A stretch of 46,399 nt of DNA from Candidatus Stercoripulliclostridium merdipullorum (GCA_018713745.1 DVOH01000031.1:1-46399); one strand, 5' to 3'; counted from the first letter of the stretch, positions 20,406-29,040 are shown. The notes: generated from the sequence alone by a model not told the origin. A program made the numbers and translations.

Positions 20406-20434
20406 ATTATATACTATAATTATATATAATGCAA
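20406..20434 (-). promoter_or_regulatory. Sigma-A promoter for lipoprotein and catabolic cassette
   Basis: On the minus strand TTGCAT (20434-20429), a 17-nt AT-rich spacer and a perfect TATAAT (20411-20406) lie between the GDPD-like gene and the lipoprotein. Transcription should begin near 20399. That argues against the ATG at 20385 and for the ATG at 20346. Confidence 0.85.
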
Positions 20435-20459
20435 TAGCTGACGCGGAATTTTACCAAAA

Positions 20460-21116
20460 TTAAATCGCGGAGCCGCCTTCCCGCTCCTCTCTGAGGCGCA
20501 AAGCGAGGTCAATGCGGTTGGTTGTCACGTTGTCGGGACGATGACGCAAAACACGGATCAGCTCATCTTCCCGATCGACCGTATAGACCGACACGCCCAA
20601 ACCGACCTCGTTGGCTTTTTGCAAAAACGCGTCGGTGGCGATATTGAAATTGACATTGACCCCTTTCAGTCCGGGATTGCCGAAGGAGTCGAGATAGCGT
20701 TTGACTTCGTCGAGTTTTTCGGGAGAAGTCCCGATATGGCGGAAAAAGTGGGTGTTGACATAGGCAATCGCGCCCGAACGCAAAGCAGGCACCTCGTCTG
20801 CCGAAAACGACCCGGTAAAATAAATCCGATCCGCCGCCCCCATCGATTCGGCAAGCGACACGATCTCTTCCGCCAGTCCTCTTTGTTTGGTATCGCAGTT
20901 GACCTTTTTGCCGTATTTCAGACAGAAAGCAAAGACATCCTCCATCAGAATCGCTTTTTTCAGCGATAATTTGGGCAGAATATGAGCAAGATACAGTTTC
21001 CCCCGCCCTTTTTGAATATCGACTTCGATCGCTTCCATCGGCCATGCGGCAATGGTATCGAAGTAGCGACGGGTGTTGCGCCCCGTTCCCAACGCGCCCC
21101 CATGTGCAGTCAACAT
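20460..21116 (-). CDS. Glycerophosphodiester phosphodiesterase-like protein
   Basis: 218 residues from ATG 21116 (MLTAHGGALG), with GGAGG seven bases upstream; a longer frame to 21386 has no ribosome site and an Arg-rich shadow-like sequence. The GDPD pattern is present at the N-terminus: H5 in AHGG, N14-T15, E31 and D33 in IEVDI, and H45 in LYLAH. The acid that usually follows the last His is Ile here. Later segments VNCDTK, YFTGSF, GVNVNF and VSVYTVDRED match the barrel strands of the family. The enzymes hydrolyse glycerophosphodiesters to glycerol-3-phosphate. No signal peptide, so cytoplasmic. It is the last gene of a tightly packed set, 17 nt below the PHP gene. The protein is shorter than many GDPDs and its activity is less sure than its fold. 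Confidence 0.78.
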   Translation of the reverse strand: MLTAHGGALGTGRNTRRYFDTIAAWPMEAIEVDIQKGRGKLYLAHILPKLSLKKAILMEDVFAFCLKYGKKVNCDTKQRGLAEEIVSLAESMGAADRIYFTGSFSADEVPALRSGAIAYVNTHFFRHIGTSPEKLDEVKRYLDSFGNPGLKGVNVNFNIATDAFLQKANEVGLGVSVYTVDREDELIRVLRHRPDNVTTNRIDLALRLREEREGGSAI

Positions 21117-21133
21117 AAAATTTCCTCCGATAT

Positions 21134-22108
21134 TTAAGATTTTACAAAAAACGGAGTAACCACGGCAAGCGTGCCGCGTTCCCCTTCGATCGTCCCTTCG
21201 ACTTCCACGCCTAAGTAGCGCCCGGACAGCGACAGCGGAATTTCCTCCCTCTCTCCCGCCTTGATCGGGAAAAAGCGCTCCCCTTCTTCCGTCAGCAACC
21301 GAACCCCGTCGATCGAAACGCCGAAGCGATCGGTATACGCTTTCCGCCACAATGATGCGCCGATCCGCAAGCGACATTCGCCGCAAGGAACCTCCGATCC
21401 GATTTCGTATGTCGCCCCCTCCCGTTCGAGCGCGAGGTCAACCGTAACGCCCGTCGACACATAGGTTCTGCCCCGGGCGATTGCTTGATAAACCGATCGG
21501 GCGTCGGGCGCGCCTTCGACCCCGACAAACGTTACGGCATAGGCTTTACCCTCATCGTAATCGGTATGCCGATCTCTTCCGTAGACGCAGGCAAGACGGT
21601 TGCCTGCCGCAATCAGTTCGTAATAGCGGTTCTTTGCCATCCGATTGGTGGGATTTTTTTGCGGGGACAAATACGACCAAACTTCATAATGACTGAACGC
21701 GCCGTAATCGTTCCCGAGTCCCCAGTCGTCACTGCCGCCCGTACAAATGGGATAACCGATGCGATAAGGATGCGCAATCCCCGCAATGCCGCCCGAAGCG
21801 CGCACGTTGCGGACGCATTCGACGACGGAATCGGGATTGACCGAACGCCAGTCCACAACGCTTTCGGCGCCGAGTACGGTAATATGCCCGTAAAACGTCG
21901 TCCACTCGATTCCGCGCAAAAAAACCACACCTTTCCGCCCGGCGATCCGTTCGGCTTCGTCCAGACCGCTGACGGCATTGTGGTCGGTCAGCGCAACCCC
22001 CGTAAGCCCGTCCCGCACCGCCGCTTCGATTAAAGTGTCGGGGGGCATTTTTCCGTCGCTGTGGACGGTATGGCAATGCAGTTCAAAGGGATAAAAAGTC
22101 GTTTTCAA
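21134..22108 (-). CDS. PHP-domain metallohydrolase, CehA/McbA-like (catalytic part)
   Basis: 324 residues with a TTG start at 22108 that overlaps the previous stop as TTGA; GGGGG lies about ten bases upstream. Metal-binding motifs of the PHP superfamily are present: H11 and H13 in ELHCHTVHSDG, D and H in LTDHNA, E in RGIEWTT, H in IAHPYR, and a GRDRHTD segment in place of the common GSDAH. The last 80 residues are beta-rich. CehA/McbA-type proteins are hydrolases with a wide and mostly unassigned substrate range. In many relatives a beta-sandwich domain precedes the PHP domain in one chain; here that domain appears to be encoded by the upstream gene at 22105-22542. Cytoplasmic by absence of a signal peptide. 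Confidence 0.82.
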   Translation of the reverse strand: MKTTFYPFELHCHTVHSDGKMPPDTLIEAAVRDGLTGVALTDHNAVSGLDEAERIAGRKGVVFLRGIEWTTFYGHITVLGAESVVDWRSVNPDSVVECVRNVRASGGIAGIAHPYRIGYPICTGGSDDWGLGNDYGAFSHYEVWSYLSPQKNPTNRMAKNRYYELIAAGNRLACVYGRDRHTDYDEGKAYAVTFVGVEGAPDARSVYQAIARGRTYVSTGVTVDLALEREGATYEIGSEVPCGECRLRIGASLWRKAYTDRFGVSIDGVRLLTEEGERFFPIKAGEREEIPLSLSGRYLGVEVEGTIEGERGTLAVVTPFFVKS

Positions 22109-22542
22109 AGGATCAGTTCCCCCTCGATTCCGACGGTAACGCAATCGCTGAGTACCGCGTGGGTACTGACCACCGCCCGATAGTCCCCTTTTCGGGGACG
22201 ATACGGCATAAAACCGGGATCGGGAGTTTGCGAAATACAATAAACCGCGTCGTTCAGGTGTCGATGCGCCGTTCCGATCCACCCGTGCGGTCCGTCCAGG
22301 GACAGCGTAATCAGATTGTTGAGCGGAAGCTCTTTGCGCGCTTCCGCTTCCGTACAATCGAGACCGTAACGCCCGTAGCATGCAACGACTTGATCGACAG
22401 CGTCCTCTCCTTCGTAGCGTTTGGGGGTGTAACGGTATCGGATCCGCAATTCCGTTCCGTCCGCAGGAAGCGAAAACGGGATCGCGATATGCTTTGCGGT
22501 ATCGGACGGCGATAAGGTCAGAGTTTCGTCCAGCACAATCAT
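22105..22542 (-). CDS. Separate N-terminal beta-sandwich partner of the CehA/McbA-like protein
   Basis: 145 residues, beta-rich. It resembles the domain that commonly sits ahead of the PHP domain in CehA/McbA proteins: an opening FSLPADGTELRIRYRY strand pair, LITLSLDGPHGWIG in place of the usual LDLGLFDPRG...GWSG, then TPDPGFMPYRPRKGDYRAVV in place of TPGYLPGPIPPGxW. Its ATG overlaps the thioesterase stop (ATGA) and its stop overlaps the TTG start of the PHP gene (TTGA). The two frames differ by one base and meet at a short T-run, so a single extra T would fuse them. It is either a genuine gene fission with coupled translation or a one-base indel. Confidence 0.72.
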   Translation of the reverse strand: MIVLDETLTLSPSDTAKHIAIPFSLPADGTELRIRYRYTPKRYEGEDAVDQVVACYGRYGLDCTEAEARKELPLNNLITLSLDGPHGWIGTAHRHLNDAVYCISQTPDPGFMPYRPRKGDYRAVVSTHAVLSDCVTVGIEGELIL

Positions 22543-22943
22543 TTCAGTCCGTTTTCTCCCAGTAAATAGCCTGTTACGGTGACATAGGCGATTTTAACGC
22601 CCGCGTCGTCAAACACGTCTACGGCATACAGCGCGGTATTGCGCCCTTCATTCAGAGCGTATGCACGCGCTTTCAGCCAAGCGGGACGGCGCGCTTTCAA
22701 AAAATGAACGGTAGCGTTCTGCGATACGGTAAAACGCCCCTTTGCATTGGCAAGCACCGCAAACGCAAAGTCCGCCATCGTAAAAATAAACCCGCCCTGC
22801 ACGGTGTCCCCCGCATTCAGATGGCGATCTTCGACGGGGGCAAAAACCACGGCTTCGCGCTCGGTGACCGACTCGACGGAAATCCCCGCAGACGCTACAA
22901 AACGGTCGCGCTCAAAAAATTTTCTGACACTTTCTATATCCAT
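22539..22943 (-). CDS. PaaI-type hotdog-fold thioesterase
   Basis: 134 residues, the usual size of a single hotdog domain. The segment RHLNAGDTVQGGFIFTMADFAFAVLAN matches the central helix and preceding loop of PaaI/YbgC-like thioesterases (N, G, G and D positions), and VSQNATVHFLKARRP matches the second conserved strand. Such enzymes hydrolyse acyl-CoA or similar thioesters; the acyl group is unknown. ATG 22943 has only a weak ribosome site. It follows the GH20 gene by 36 nt, and its stop overlaps the next start by 4 nt. Confidence 0.85.
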   Translation of the reverse strand: MDIESVRKFFERDRFVASAGISVESVTEREAVVFAPVEDRHLNAGDTVQGGFIFTMADFAFAVLANAKGRFTVSQNATVHFLKARRPAWLKARAYALNEGRNTALYAVDVFDDAGVKIAYVTVTGYLLGENGLK

Positions 22944-22979
22944 AATCCGTTCTGATTGATTCGGTAAAGCCGGCGGCGA

Positions 22980-24590
22980 TTATTTGGATTTTTTCTTTTT
23001 CCATTTATAGTGAGTCAACGCCCTGCGATATTCGCAATGTGCGTCCGACACATGGAATTTTGTCGTGACGCGCAGGCGCCGCCACAGCGAAGGATCCCAC
23101 ATATGCGACGGGCAGTATGTTATGCCCAGTTTGTCCAGCACGGGCAAAAACTTAACCAGCCGCTCTTTGAACTCGGCATAGTTCTTTTGGCTTGCGGGCG
23201 TCCAAGCCGTTTCGGCAAGGGCTTCGAGACGGGGATACGTCTGGAAATCCAGACGCTCCTGGGTCATAATCCATTCGGTCCAAAGCGTCCCTTCCACACC
23301 GAGAATATCGTCGTTGCGGTTGCTCAGCCCCAACTGTTCGGGTTCAAACCGATAGGTATTGCGAAGCGGAACCATTGCATAGGGCATATCGAAATAAAAC
23401 GCCTCGTGCTTGCTGAGAATCGCGCTTCCGCCGTTGCGCAGATGATCGGCAACGCGCGGATCTTTCAGCGGCGTCCAGTATTGCGCGATCACAGAGTGTT
23501 CCAGACCTTCGGCTTTGAGAACTTCGTTCCAACCGATCAACCGTTTTCCCTTCCGTTTCAGGTATAAAGCGATTTTGTTGTTAAAATAGCCTTGGAGTTC
23601 TTCTTCGTTTTTAAGGTTATATTTGCGGATGACGGCCTGACATTTCGGACACTTTTTCCACTCTTTTTTCGGCGCTTCGTCCCCGCCGATATGGAAGTAC
23701 GGCGCAGGAAACAACGACGCCATTTCGTCGATGATATCGTAAGCGAACTTAAAAGTAAAGTCGTCTCCCGCACAGGCTATGATACTGCAGTTGGGATCGC
23801 TGTGCAGGATCGGAACCTCCATCGGCAGCTTACGGCAAGACAGTTCGGGATAAGAAGCGATCGCCGCGCCGAGATGGGCTGGCATATCGATTTCGGGCAC
23901 GATCATAATGTTAAGCCGCTCGGCATACGCCACGATTTCCTTGATCTCCGCTTGGGTATAATACCCGTCGTACGGGATCCACTCGACATCCTTTTTGCCC
24001 CAGGCTTTTGTCTGTGTTCCCTTTCTTTTGGATCCTACTTCCGTCAGTTCGGGATACTTTTTGCTCTCAATACGCCATCCTTCGTTGTCCGTCAGATGCC
24101 AATGCAAAACATTGAGCTTGTGATACGCCATCATATCGAGCAGGCGTTTGACCGTCACCGGTCCGAAAAAGTTGCGCGACTCGTCCAAAAGGAGCCCTCT
24201 CCACTCGTAGCGCGGCTTGTCCTCGATCACGACGGCATGCATCGTCAGCACCCGCGCATGATCCATCAGCTCGGCAAGCATCAGTTGACGGATGCTGATC
24301 CCGGCATACAGCGCGCCGGCATGCGACGATGCCTGAACGATAATCCGTTCGCTCGTGCATTCCAGGCGGTAGCCTTCTTTGGGAAGACGCACGTCATACA
24401 AAAAGCGGATTGCCGCTTTGTCGCTGACGACAACGGCGGGACGAATTCCGCACGCCTTCTCGATGCTCTGCACAAAGTAATCGCGCGCCGCTTCGAGGGG
24501 GGGATCGGCGTAAACCGCCGTCGTGGAATTCAAAACAAATTCTCCGTATTTTTCTTCGTAAAAAGCGGGACGCGGAATCAGATGTATCAC
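22980..24590 (-). CDS. GH20 beta-N-acetylhexosaminidase
   Basis: 536 residues. The start is GTG 24590 with GGAGG eight bases upstream, and no signal peptide follows, so the enzyme should be cytoplasmic. Residues about 1-125 form the N-terminal GH20b domain. The barrel opens at YEWRGLLLDESRNFF and includes LHWHLTDNEGWRIE, the carbohydrate-contact segment. The catalytic pair of the substrate-assisted mechanism is D304-E305 in HIGGDEAP, and the conserved WNE (GWNEVL) and WTEW segments follow. It releases terminal GlcNAc or GalNAc from oligosaccharides. The gene sits 23 nt below citrate synthase, with a lone CPKC pair near residue 315. Together with LacZ and the DUF6067-like protein upstream it gives the cell enzymes for amino-sugar- and galactose-containing glycans. 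Confidence 0.92.
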   Translation of the reverse strand: MIHLIPRPAFYEEKYGEFVLNSTTAVYADPPLEAARDYFVQSIEKACGIRPAVVVSDKAAIRFLYDVRLPKEGYRLECTSERIIVQASSHAGALYAGISIRQLMLAELMDHARVLTMHAVVIEDKPRYEWRGLLLDESRNFFGPVTVKRLLDMMAYHKLNVLHWHLTDNEGWRIESKKYPELTEVGSKRKGTQTKAWGKKDVEWIPYDGYYTQAEIKEIVAYAERLNIMIVPEIDMPAHLGAAIASYPELSCRKLPMEVPILHSDPNCSIIACAGDDFTFKFAYDIIDEMASLFPAPYFHIGGDEAPKKEWKKCPKCQAVIRKYNLKNEEELQGYFNNKIALYLKRKGKRLIGWNEVLKAEGLEHSVIAQYWTPLKDPRVADHLRNGGSAILSKHEAFYFDMPYAMVPLRNTYRFEPEQLGLSNRNDDILGVEGTLWTEWIMTQERLDFQTYPRLEALAETAWTPASQKNYAEFKERLVKFLPVLDKLGITYCPSHMWDPSLWRRLRVTTKFHVSDAHCEYRRALTHYKWKKKKSK

Positions 24591-24613
24591 GGGTAATGCC
24601 TCCTATTCAACAA

Positions 24614-25984
24614 TCAGTGCCGATCGGCAAGTCTGACGTACGGAATCCGCTCGGCAACGGCGTTGTAAGCGGGACGGATGATTTTGCCGTTATTGCTGAG
24701 TTCTTCGATGCGGTGTGCGCTCCACCCCGACATTCTGGATACGGCAAAGATAGGCGTAAACAATTCGGGCGGGAGTCCCAGCATATTGTATACAAAGCCC
24801 GAATAAAAGTCGATATTTGCGCTGACACCCTTATAGATCCGCCGCTTGTCGGCGATGACTTCGGGCGCGAGGCGTTCGATTTTACTGTAAAGGGTATAAT
24901 CCTCTTCCAGTCCTTTTTCTTTTGCCAAAAGACCGACAAAGGACTTGAGAATTTTGGCGCGGGGATCGGAAATCGAATACACCGCATGCCCCATTCCGTA
25001 AATCAGACCTTTGCGATCGAAGGCTTCGCGGTTCAGCAGGCGCATGAGATAATTGCGGATTTCGGTATCGGAATAGGAGTCGAGATTGTTTTTCATATCA
25101 TCGATCATCCTTACGACCTTGATATTGGCACCGCCGTGGCGGGGACCTTTGAGGGATCCGAGCGACGCCGCTACGGTACTGTATGTATCCGTACCCGAAC
25201 TGGTGACGACGTGTGTGGTGAAACTCGAATTGTTGCCGCCGCCGTGTTCGGCGTGCAGGACAAGACAGAGGTCGAGGATTTTGGCTTCGAGCGCGGTATA
25301 CGCTCCGTCGGGGCGAAGCAGATGCAAAATGTTTTCCGCCGTTCCGAGCGTACGGTCGGGGCGGTGAATGATCAGACTTTCTTCGTCGTGGTAATGTTTA
25401 AAGACCTGATAGCCGTAGACCGACAGCAACGGCATCTGCGCCGTCAGCTGCAAACATTGCCGCAAGACATTCGGGATCGAAACGTCGTCGGGGTTATCGT
25501 CATAGGCATAAAGGGTCAGAACGCACCGGGCAAGCACGTTCATCATATCGACCGAAGGACGCTTCATAATAATATCGCGTACAAAGCTGATGGGAAGGGA
25601 GCGCATCGAAGACATCAATTCCGAAAAGGCTTTCAGCTCCCCCGCCGTCGGAAGTTTCCCGAACAGCAACAGATACGTCACTTCTTCGAAGCCGAACCGT
25701 TTTTCGTCGATGAAGCCGCGCACGATATCTTCGATGGGGATTCCGCGATAGTACAATTCGCCCTCACAGGGGACGGAGTTGCCGTCGGCGTCCTTTTTTT
25801 GAGAAATAATCTCGCTGATTTCGGTCAGACCGACGACAACGCCTTTGCCGTTGCTGTCACGGAGTCCGCGTTTGACGTCGTGCTGTTCGTAGAAAGAAGA
25901 ATCGATAACGGTGGAATTTTGTGCCAACACGGCAAGCCGTTCGATCAGGTCGCCGTGCGGGAGGGTGTTGGTAAAATCGGACAT
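24614..25984 (-). CDS. Citrate synthase family protein
   Basis: 456 residues from ATG 25984 (MSDFTNT), with AGGAGG just upstream; a longer frame starting at 26053 would overlap the promoter. The three catalytic residues of the family are visible: His in HAEHGGGNNSSF, His in GMGHAVYSISDPRAK, and Asp in ANIDFYSGFVY. The CoA-contact segment PIFAVSRMSGWSAHRIEE follows. The enzyme condenses acetyl-CoA with oxaloacetate; methylcitrate synthases share these motifs, so propionyl-CoA cannot be excluded. The N-terminal extension of roughly 60 residues is common in clostridial members. No other TCA-cycle gene is nearby. It leads the GH20-thioesterase-CehA-GDPD set. Confidence 0.9.
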   Translation of the reverse strand: MSDFTNTLPHGDLIERLAVLAQNSTVIDSSFYEQHDVKRGLRDSNGKGVVVGLTEISEIISQKKDADGNSVPCEGELYYRGIPIEDIVRGFIDEKRFGFEEVTYLLLFGKLPTAGELKAFSELMSSMRSLPISFVRDIIMKRPSVDMMNVLARCVLTLYAYDDNPDDVSIPNVLRQCLQLTAQMPLLSVYGYQVFKHYHDEESLIIHRPDRTLGTAENILHLLRPDGAYTALEAKILDLCLVLHAEHGGGNNSSFTTHVVTSSGTDTYSTVAASLGSLKGPRHGGANIKVVRMIDDMKNNLDSYSDTEIRNYLMRLLNREAFDRKGLIYGMGHAVYSISDPRAKILKSFVGLLAKEKGLEEDYTLYSKIERLAPEVIADKRRIYKGVSANIDFYSGFVYNMLGLPPELFTPIFAVSRMSGWSAHRIEELSNNGKIIRPAYNAVAERIPYVRLADRH

Positions 25985-26024
25985 AGCCACCTCCTGTTTC
26001 CGAAAGATAATAGTATACCTAAGT

Positions 26025-26053
26025 ATTATAGCGCAAAAGAACGCCGAAGTCAA
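26025..26053 (-). promoter_or_regulatory. Sigma-A promoter for citrate synthase
   Basis: On the minus strand TTGACT (26053-26048), a 17-nt spacer and a perfect TATAAT (26030-26025). It overlaps the last codons of the ECF S-component gene, so the citrate synthase unit can be transcribed independently, although read-through from upstream is not blocked by any visible terminator. Confidence 0.88.
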
Positions 26054-26727
26054 ACGTCAGATTGCGGGGATTGCCGCAAAACACGACCGATCCTTTTTTT
26101 CAAAAAGCGATGGAAGGCGATCACGGTCAACGCCGAAGAAACGGCATGGGCGAGATCGAAAAAGAAACTTGCCCCCCAAACGGTTAGAAACGCCGATACG
26201 CTCGGCTTGTCGAACATGGCAAACATCGAAAAGACGTCCAGCACGACCCCGTACATAAACCCTGCAAAAACGGCGTAAACGGTCAGTGCGGGCGTATCGA
26301 AGCGTGAAAGCGCGGCAGCGCCGATCCCGATCAGCCCCGTCGCCATCATCTGCCAGGGTGTCCAAAGCCCCTGTCCCAGAAGAACGTTGGAAACCAGCAC
26401 CGTCACCGCCCCCGCGGCAAACCCCGACCGTGCACCCAGCAAAACGCCCGCAAGAATGACAAACCCCGTGCTGAGCGTAAAATTAGGCAAAAACGCAAAC
26501 GCCCACCTGCCGACGACGGCGACGGAAATCAGAACGGCAAGCAGAACAATCTTTTTTTCGTCCGCGCCGCGCTCGAACCCGACCAACAGCGGAACGACTC
26601 CGAATAACGCCGCCCCCGCACTGCCGAGGGCATGCGGGATCAGCCCCGCCGTCGTCAGCGCCACGGCAACGACGGCAAAAACAACGCCCGCAGTCAGCGC
26701 GACAATTTGTTTAGTTTTGGAGCGCAT
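26050..26727 (-). CDS. ECF transporter S component, probably cobalamin or cobalamin-precursor specific
   Basis: 225 residues from ATG 26727 (MRSKTK) with AAGGAG upstream. About six hydrophobic segments and short loops are typical of ECF substrate-binding subunits. The segment GQGLWTPWQMMATGLIG resembles the G-x-G-x-W-T-P-W-Q-M signature that I recall from cobalamin-type S components in Firmicutes. It is the last gene of the riboswitch-controlled operon and overlaps the ATPase gene by 17 nt. B12 specificity rests on the riboswitch and on the transcobalamin-like partners; the S component alone does not prove it. C-terminal residues are basic, as expected for the cytoplasmic side. Confidence 0.82.
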   Translation of the reverse strand: MRSKTKQIVALTAGVVFAVVAVALTTAGLIPHALGSAGAALFGVVPLLVGFERGADEKKIVLLAVLISVAVVGRWAFAFLPNFTLSTGFVILAGVLLGARSGFAAGAVTVLVSNVLLGQGLWTPWQMMATGLIGIGAAALSRFDTPALTVYAVFAGFMYGVVLDVFSMFAMFDKPSVSAFLTVWGASFFFDLAHAVSSALTVIAFHRFLKKRIGRVLRQSPQSDV

Positions 26728-28204
26728 TCCAAAGATCTCCTTCGGTTCGGACTTCGGGGCAACGCTCGGCGGCGATCGACTCTGCGGCGGATGCGGCAAA
26801 GTATCCGCGATCGGAGTCGGTCAGTTCTCCGTCAAACAACAACGCCCGCCGACAGGCGACTTCCGCCGCAAAATCGTTATCGTGCGTTACGACGATCGCA
26901 CTGCCGCCCGAAGCGGCATAGGCTTTCAGTCGACGCGCCAAAATTTCTTTTGCGCCGCCGTCCATCCCTTTGGTCGGCTCGTCCAGAATCAGAACGTCGG
27001 GATCGGCGGCAAGCAATTTGGAAATCGCGGCTTTTTGCTTTTCGCCCCCGCTGAGATCGAGGGGATCGGTTTTTCGGAGGCGATCGGGCATTTGCCAGGC
27101 GTCGAATTCCGCTTCGGGCATCTCCTCCTCCAACGTATCGCGGTCAAACAGCCAATCGACGTTATCCGGAAGATACAGCACCCTATCGGGTCGTTTCAGC
27201 TTCCCGTAATAAGGTTTCAGTCCTCCCGCCAAAATTTTCATCAACGTCGATTTTCCCGCTCCGTTGCCGCCGTATACCGACAAGATTTCGCCTTTTGCAA
27301 GCGTCAGATCGACGCCCTTCAAAACGTCGGGATTTTTTTTGCCGTATCGGAATCGGATGCCGCGCGCTTCGAGTACGGGGGCACTGTGCGAACGCGGGAC
27401 AGATGCCTTCGGCAAACGTTTGACTTCGGCTTTTCGGACGGCGCGCCGCGCTTCCGCCATCGAATCGCACGGCACACCGAGATAATCTCCCACTTTCACA
27501 AACAACGGAAGCCAGGGATATACGCCGCTTTCTATTTCCTTGCGCTTACAGTCCGCTACGATTCTCCCTTCCTTCAACACTACGATGCGGTCGGCAAGAT
27601 TCCATAGCATCTCGGCGCGGTGCTCCGCCGCCACGACCGTAATCCCTTCTTCTTTGTTCAGTCGAGACAAAAGTCCCCCAAAACGCGCCGCGCTTACGGG
27701 ATCGAGACGCGAAACCGGTTCGTCCAGCAACAGCACCTTGGGACGCATCGTCATGACAGCGGCAAGATTGACGATTTGTTTCAGTCCCCCCGACAAGGCG
27801 TCGATTTCGGTTTCGCCCCGTTCGTTCAATCCGAAATAATACATGGCTTCCCCTGCCCGGGCGCGCATTTCGTCATAGGGCACGCCGAGATTCTCCATGC
27901 CGAAACATAATTCGGGGTAAACCCGATCGGCAACCGACTGTCCTTCGGGACTCTGTGCAACATATCCGACGGCAACGCTTTCGGTATCGCTCATTTCGAG
28001 CGGTCGCTTTCCGCAAACGGCAATATCGCCGGTTCCCTTCGGAGAAGCAAATTCTCGCTTGAACTGCCGAATCAGCGTGGTTTTTCCGCTGCCGCTTTCT
28101 CCCAGCAACAAGACAAACTCGCCTTCCCCGACCGTCAGATCGATTCCTTCCAGGGCAAACGCCCCGATCTTCAATCCGAAATTTTTGCAACGGATCGCTT
28201 CCAT
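26711..28204 (-). CDS. ECF transporter ATPase with two fused ABC domains (EcfA-EcfA')
   Basis: 497 residues from ATG 28204; GAGG lies seven bases upstream. Two complete ABC units are present. The first has Walker A GESGSGKTT, signature LSGGLKQ and Walker B VLLLDEP. The second, from about residue 275, has GGNGAGKST, LSGGEKQ and VLILDEP. The usual EcfA and EcfA' pair is thus carried on one chain, an arrangement known in several ECF systems. It powers transport together with EcfT and the S component on the inner face of the membrane. It overlaps EcfT by 34 nt and the S component by 17 nt, implying coupled synthesis. Confidence 0.92.
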   Translation of the reverse strand: MEAIRCKNFGLKIGAFALEGIDLTVGEGEFVLLLGESGSGKTTLIRQFKREFASPKGTGDIAVCGKRPLEMSDTESVAVGYVAQSPEGQSVADRVYPELCFGMENLGVPYDEMRARAGEAMYYFGLNERGETEIDALSGGLKQIVNLAAVMTMRPKVLLLDEPVSRLDPVSAARFGGLLSRLNKEEGITVVAAEHRAEMLWNLADRIVVLKEGRIVADCKRKEIESGVYPWLPLFVKVGDYLGVPCDSMAEARRAVRKAEVKRLPKASVPRSHSAPVLEARGIRFRYGKKNPDVLKGVDLTLAKGEILSVYGGNGAGKSTLMKILAGGLKPYYGKLKRPDRVLYLPDNVDWLFDRDTLEEEMPEAEFDAWQMPDRLRKTDPLDLSGGEKQKAAISKLLAADPDVLILDEPTKGMDGGAKEILARRLKAYAASGGSAIVVTHDNDFAAEVACRRALLFDGELTDSDRGYFAASAAESIAAERCPEVRTEGDLWNALQN

Positions 28205-29040
28205 TTCCACACCTCACAACCGTCAAACAAAATCGGCATCATCCCGATCCACGCCGCTCCCGCCGTCATCATTACGGCACCTGCCGAATCGAAATCAAAC
28301 CGCAACCCCGGAAAAAAGACGGTTTCTCCGGCAAGCGCATATCCGACAACGGTCAGCACAAACGCCGCTGCCGATCCAAACAAAAACACCGCGTCTGCCC
28401 CGCCGAAGCGGTACCGCCTGCAAAACGTTCTGCTTTTTATTCCGTATCCCCGCGCACGCATCGAGTCGGCGCGCGTCGCGCTTTCCTCGATCGCGCGGGT
28501 TATGGTTGCGCGTAAAGCACGATACTCCCCATTCAACCGCCCTTTGCCCGACGGGAGCAGTCCCGCCGCTTTCATGGCAATGCGAACTTCTTTGTGGGTG
28601 CGTTGCAACTCGGGGATCAGTCGCAACGTCATCGACAACAACAACGCCGTCGAAGGAAATACTTTGCCGAAGGCGTAGGCATAGCGATCGGCACTCATAT
28701 ACGCGTCGAATGCGGCAAACCAAAACGCCGCGGCAATCAGCATCATACCCGACACGCCTCCGTAAACAAAACTTTCCGCCGTAACCGTCAGCGATCCGAG
28801 CGTCAGCCACACGGTTACCCCCCTGCCGTTGACCAAAGGATTGATCAGCACGACAAACGCCGCAACGGGGATCGACCATAGCGCGCGCAAGGCGTAGCGC
28901 CGATCGGTCTGCACGGCATATCCGATCCCGCAAACGGTAAGGATGCCCAGTGCAATCGGCTGCTTGATCAGCACGCACGCGACGACCGCAAACATAAAAA
29001 ATACGATCGCGGTATACGGATTGAGATTACGGACAAACAT
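28171..29040 (-). CDS. ECF transporter T component (EcfT)
   Basis: 289 residues from ATG 29040 (MFVRNLNPYT), with AGGAG six bases upstream. Hydrophobic segments lie at about 10-100, and the long cytoplasmic coupling helices contain MRLIPELQR, AMKAAGL and ESATRADSMRARGYG. The last includes the conserved A-R-G tripeptide that contacts the ATPases. Two further membrane segments close the protein. It is the scaffold that joins the ATPases to the S component. It overlaps the upstream DUF4430 gene by 14 nt and the ATPase gene by 34 nt. Confidence 0.9.
   Translation of the reverse strand: MFVRNLNPYTAIVFFMFAVVACVLIKQPIALGILTVCGIGYAVQTDRRYALRALWSIPVAAFVVLINPLVNGRGVTVWLTLGSLTVTAESFVYGGVSGMMLIAAAFWFAAFDAYMSADRYAYAFGKVFPSTALLLSMTLRLIPELQRTHKEVRIAMKAAGLLPSGKGRLNGEYRALRATITRAIEESATRADSMRARGYGIKSRTFCRRYRFGGADAVFLFGSAAAFVLTVVGYALAGETVFFPGLRFDFDSAGAVMMTAGAAWIGMMPILFDGCEVWKWKRSVAKISD

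Noticed and set aside
21117-21386. N-terminal extension of the GDPD-like protein to 21386
   Set aside because: The extension is Arg-rich and antisense-like, overlaps the PHP gene, and lacks a ribosome site, while ATG 21116 has a good one followed at once by the AHGG motif.
22104-22110. Programmed ribosomal frameshift joining the two CehA-like parts
   Set aside because: The CCTTTGAAAA sequence is not a standard slippery heptamer, and TTGA coupling with a fair ribosome site explains translation of the second gene.
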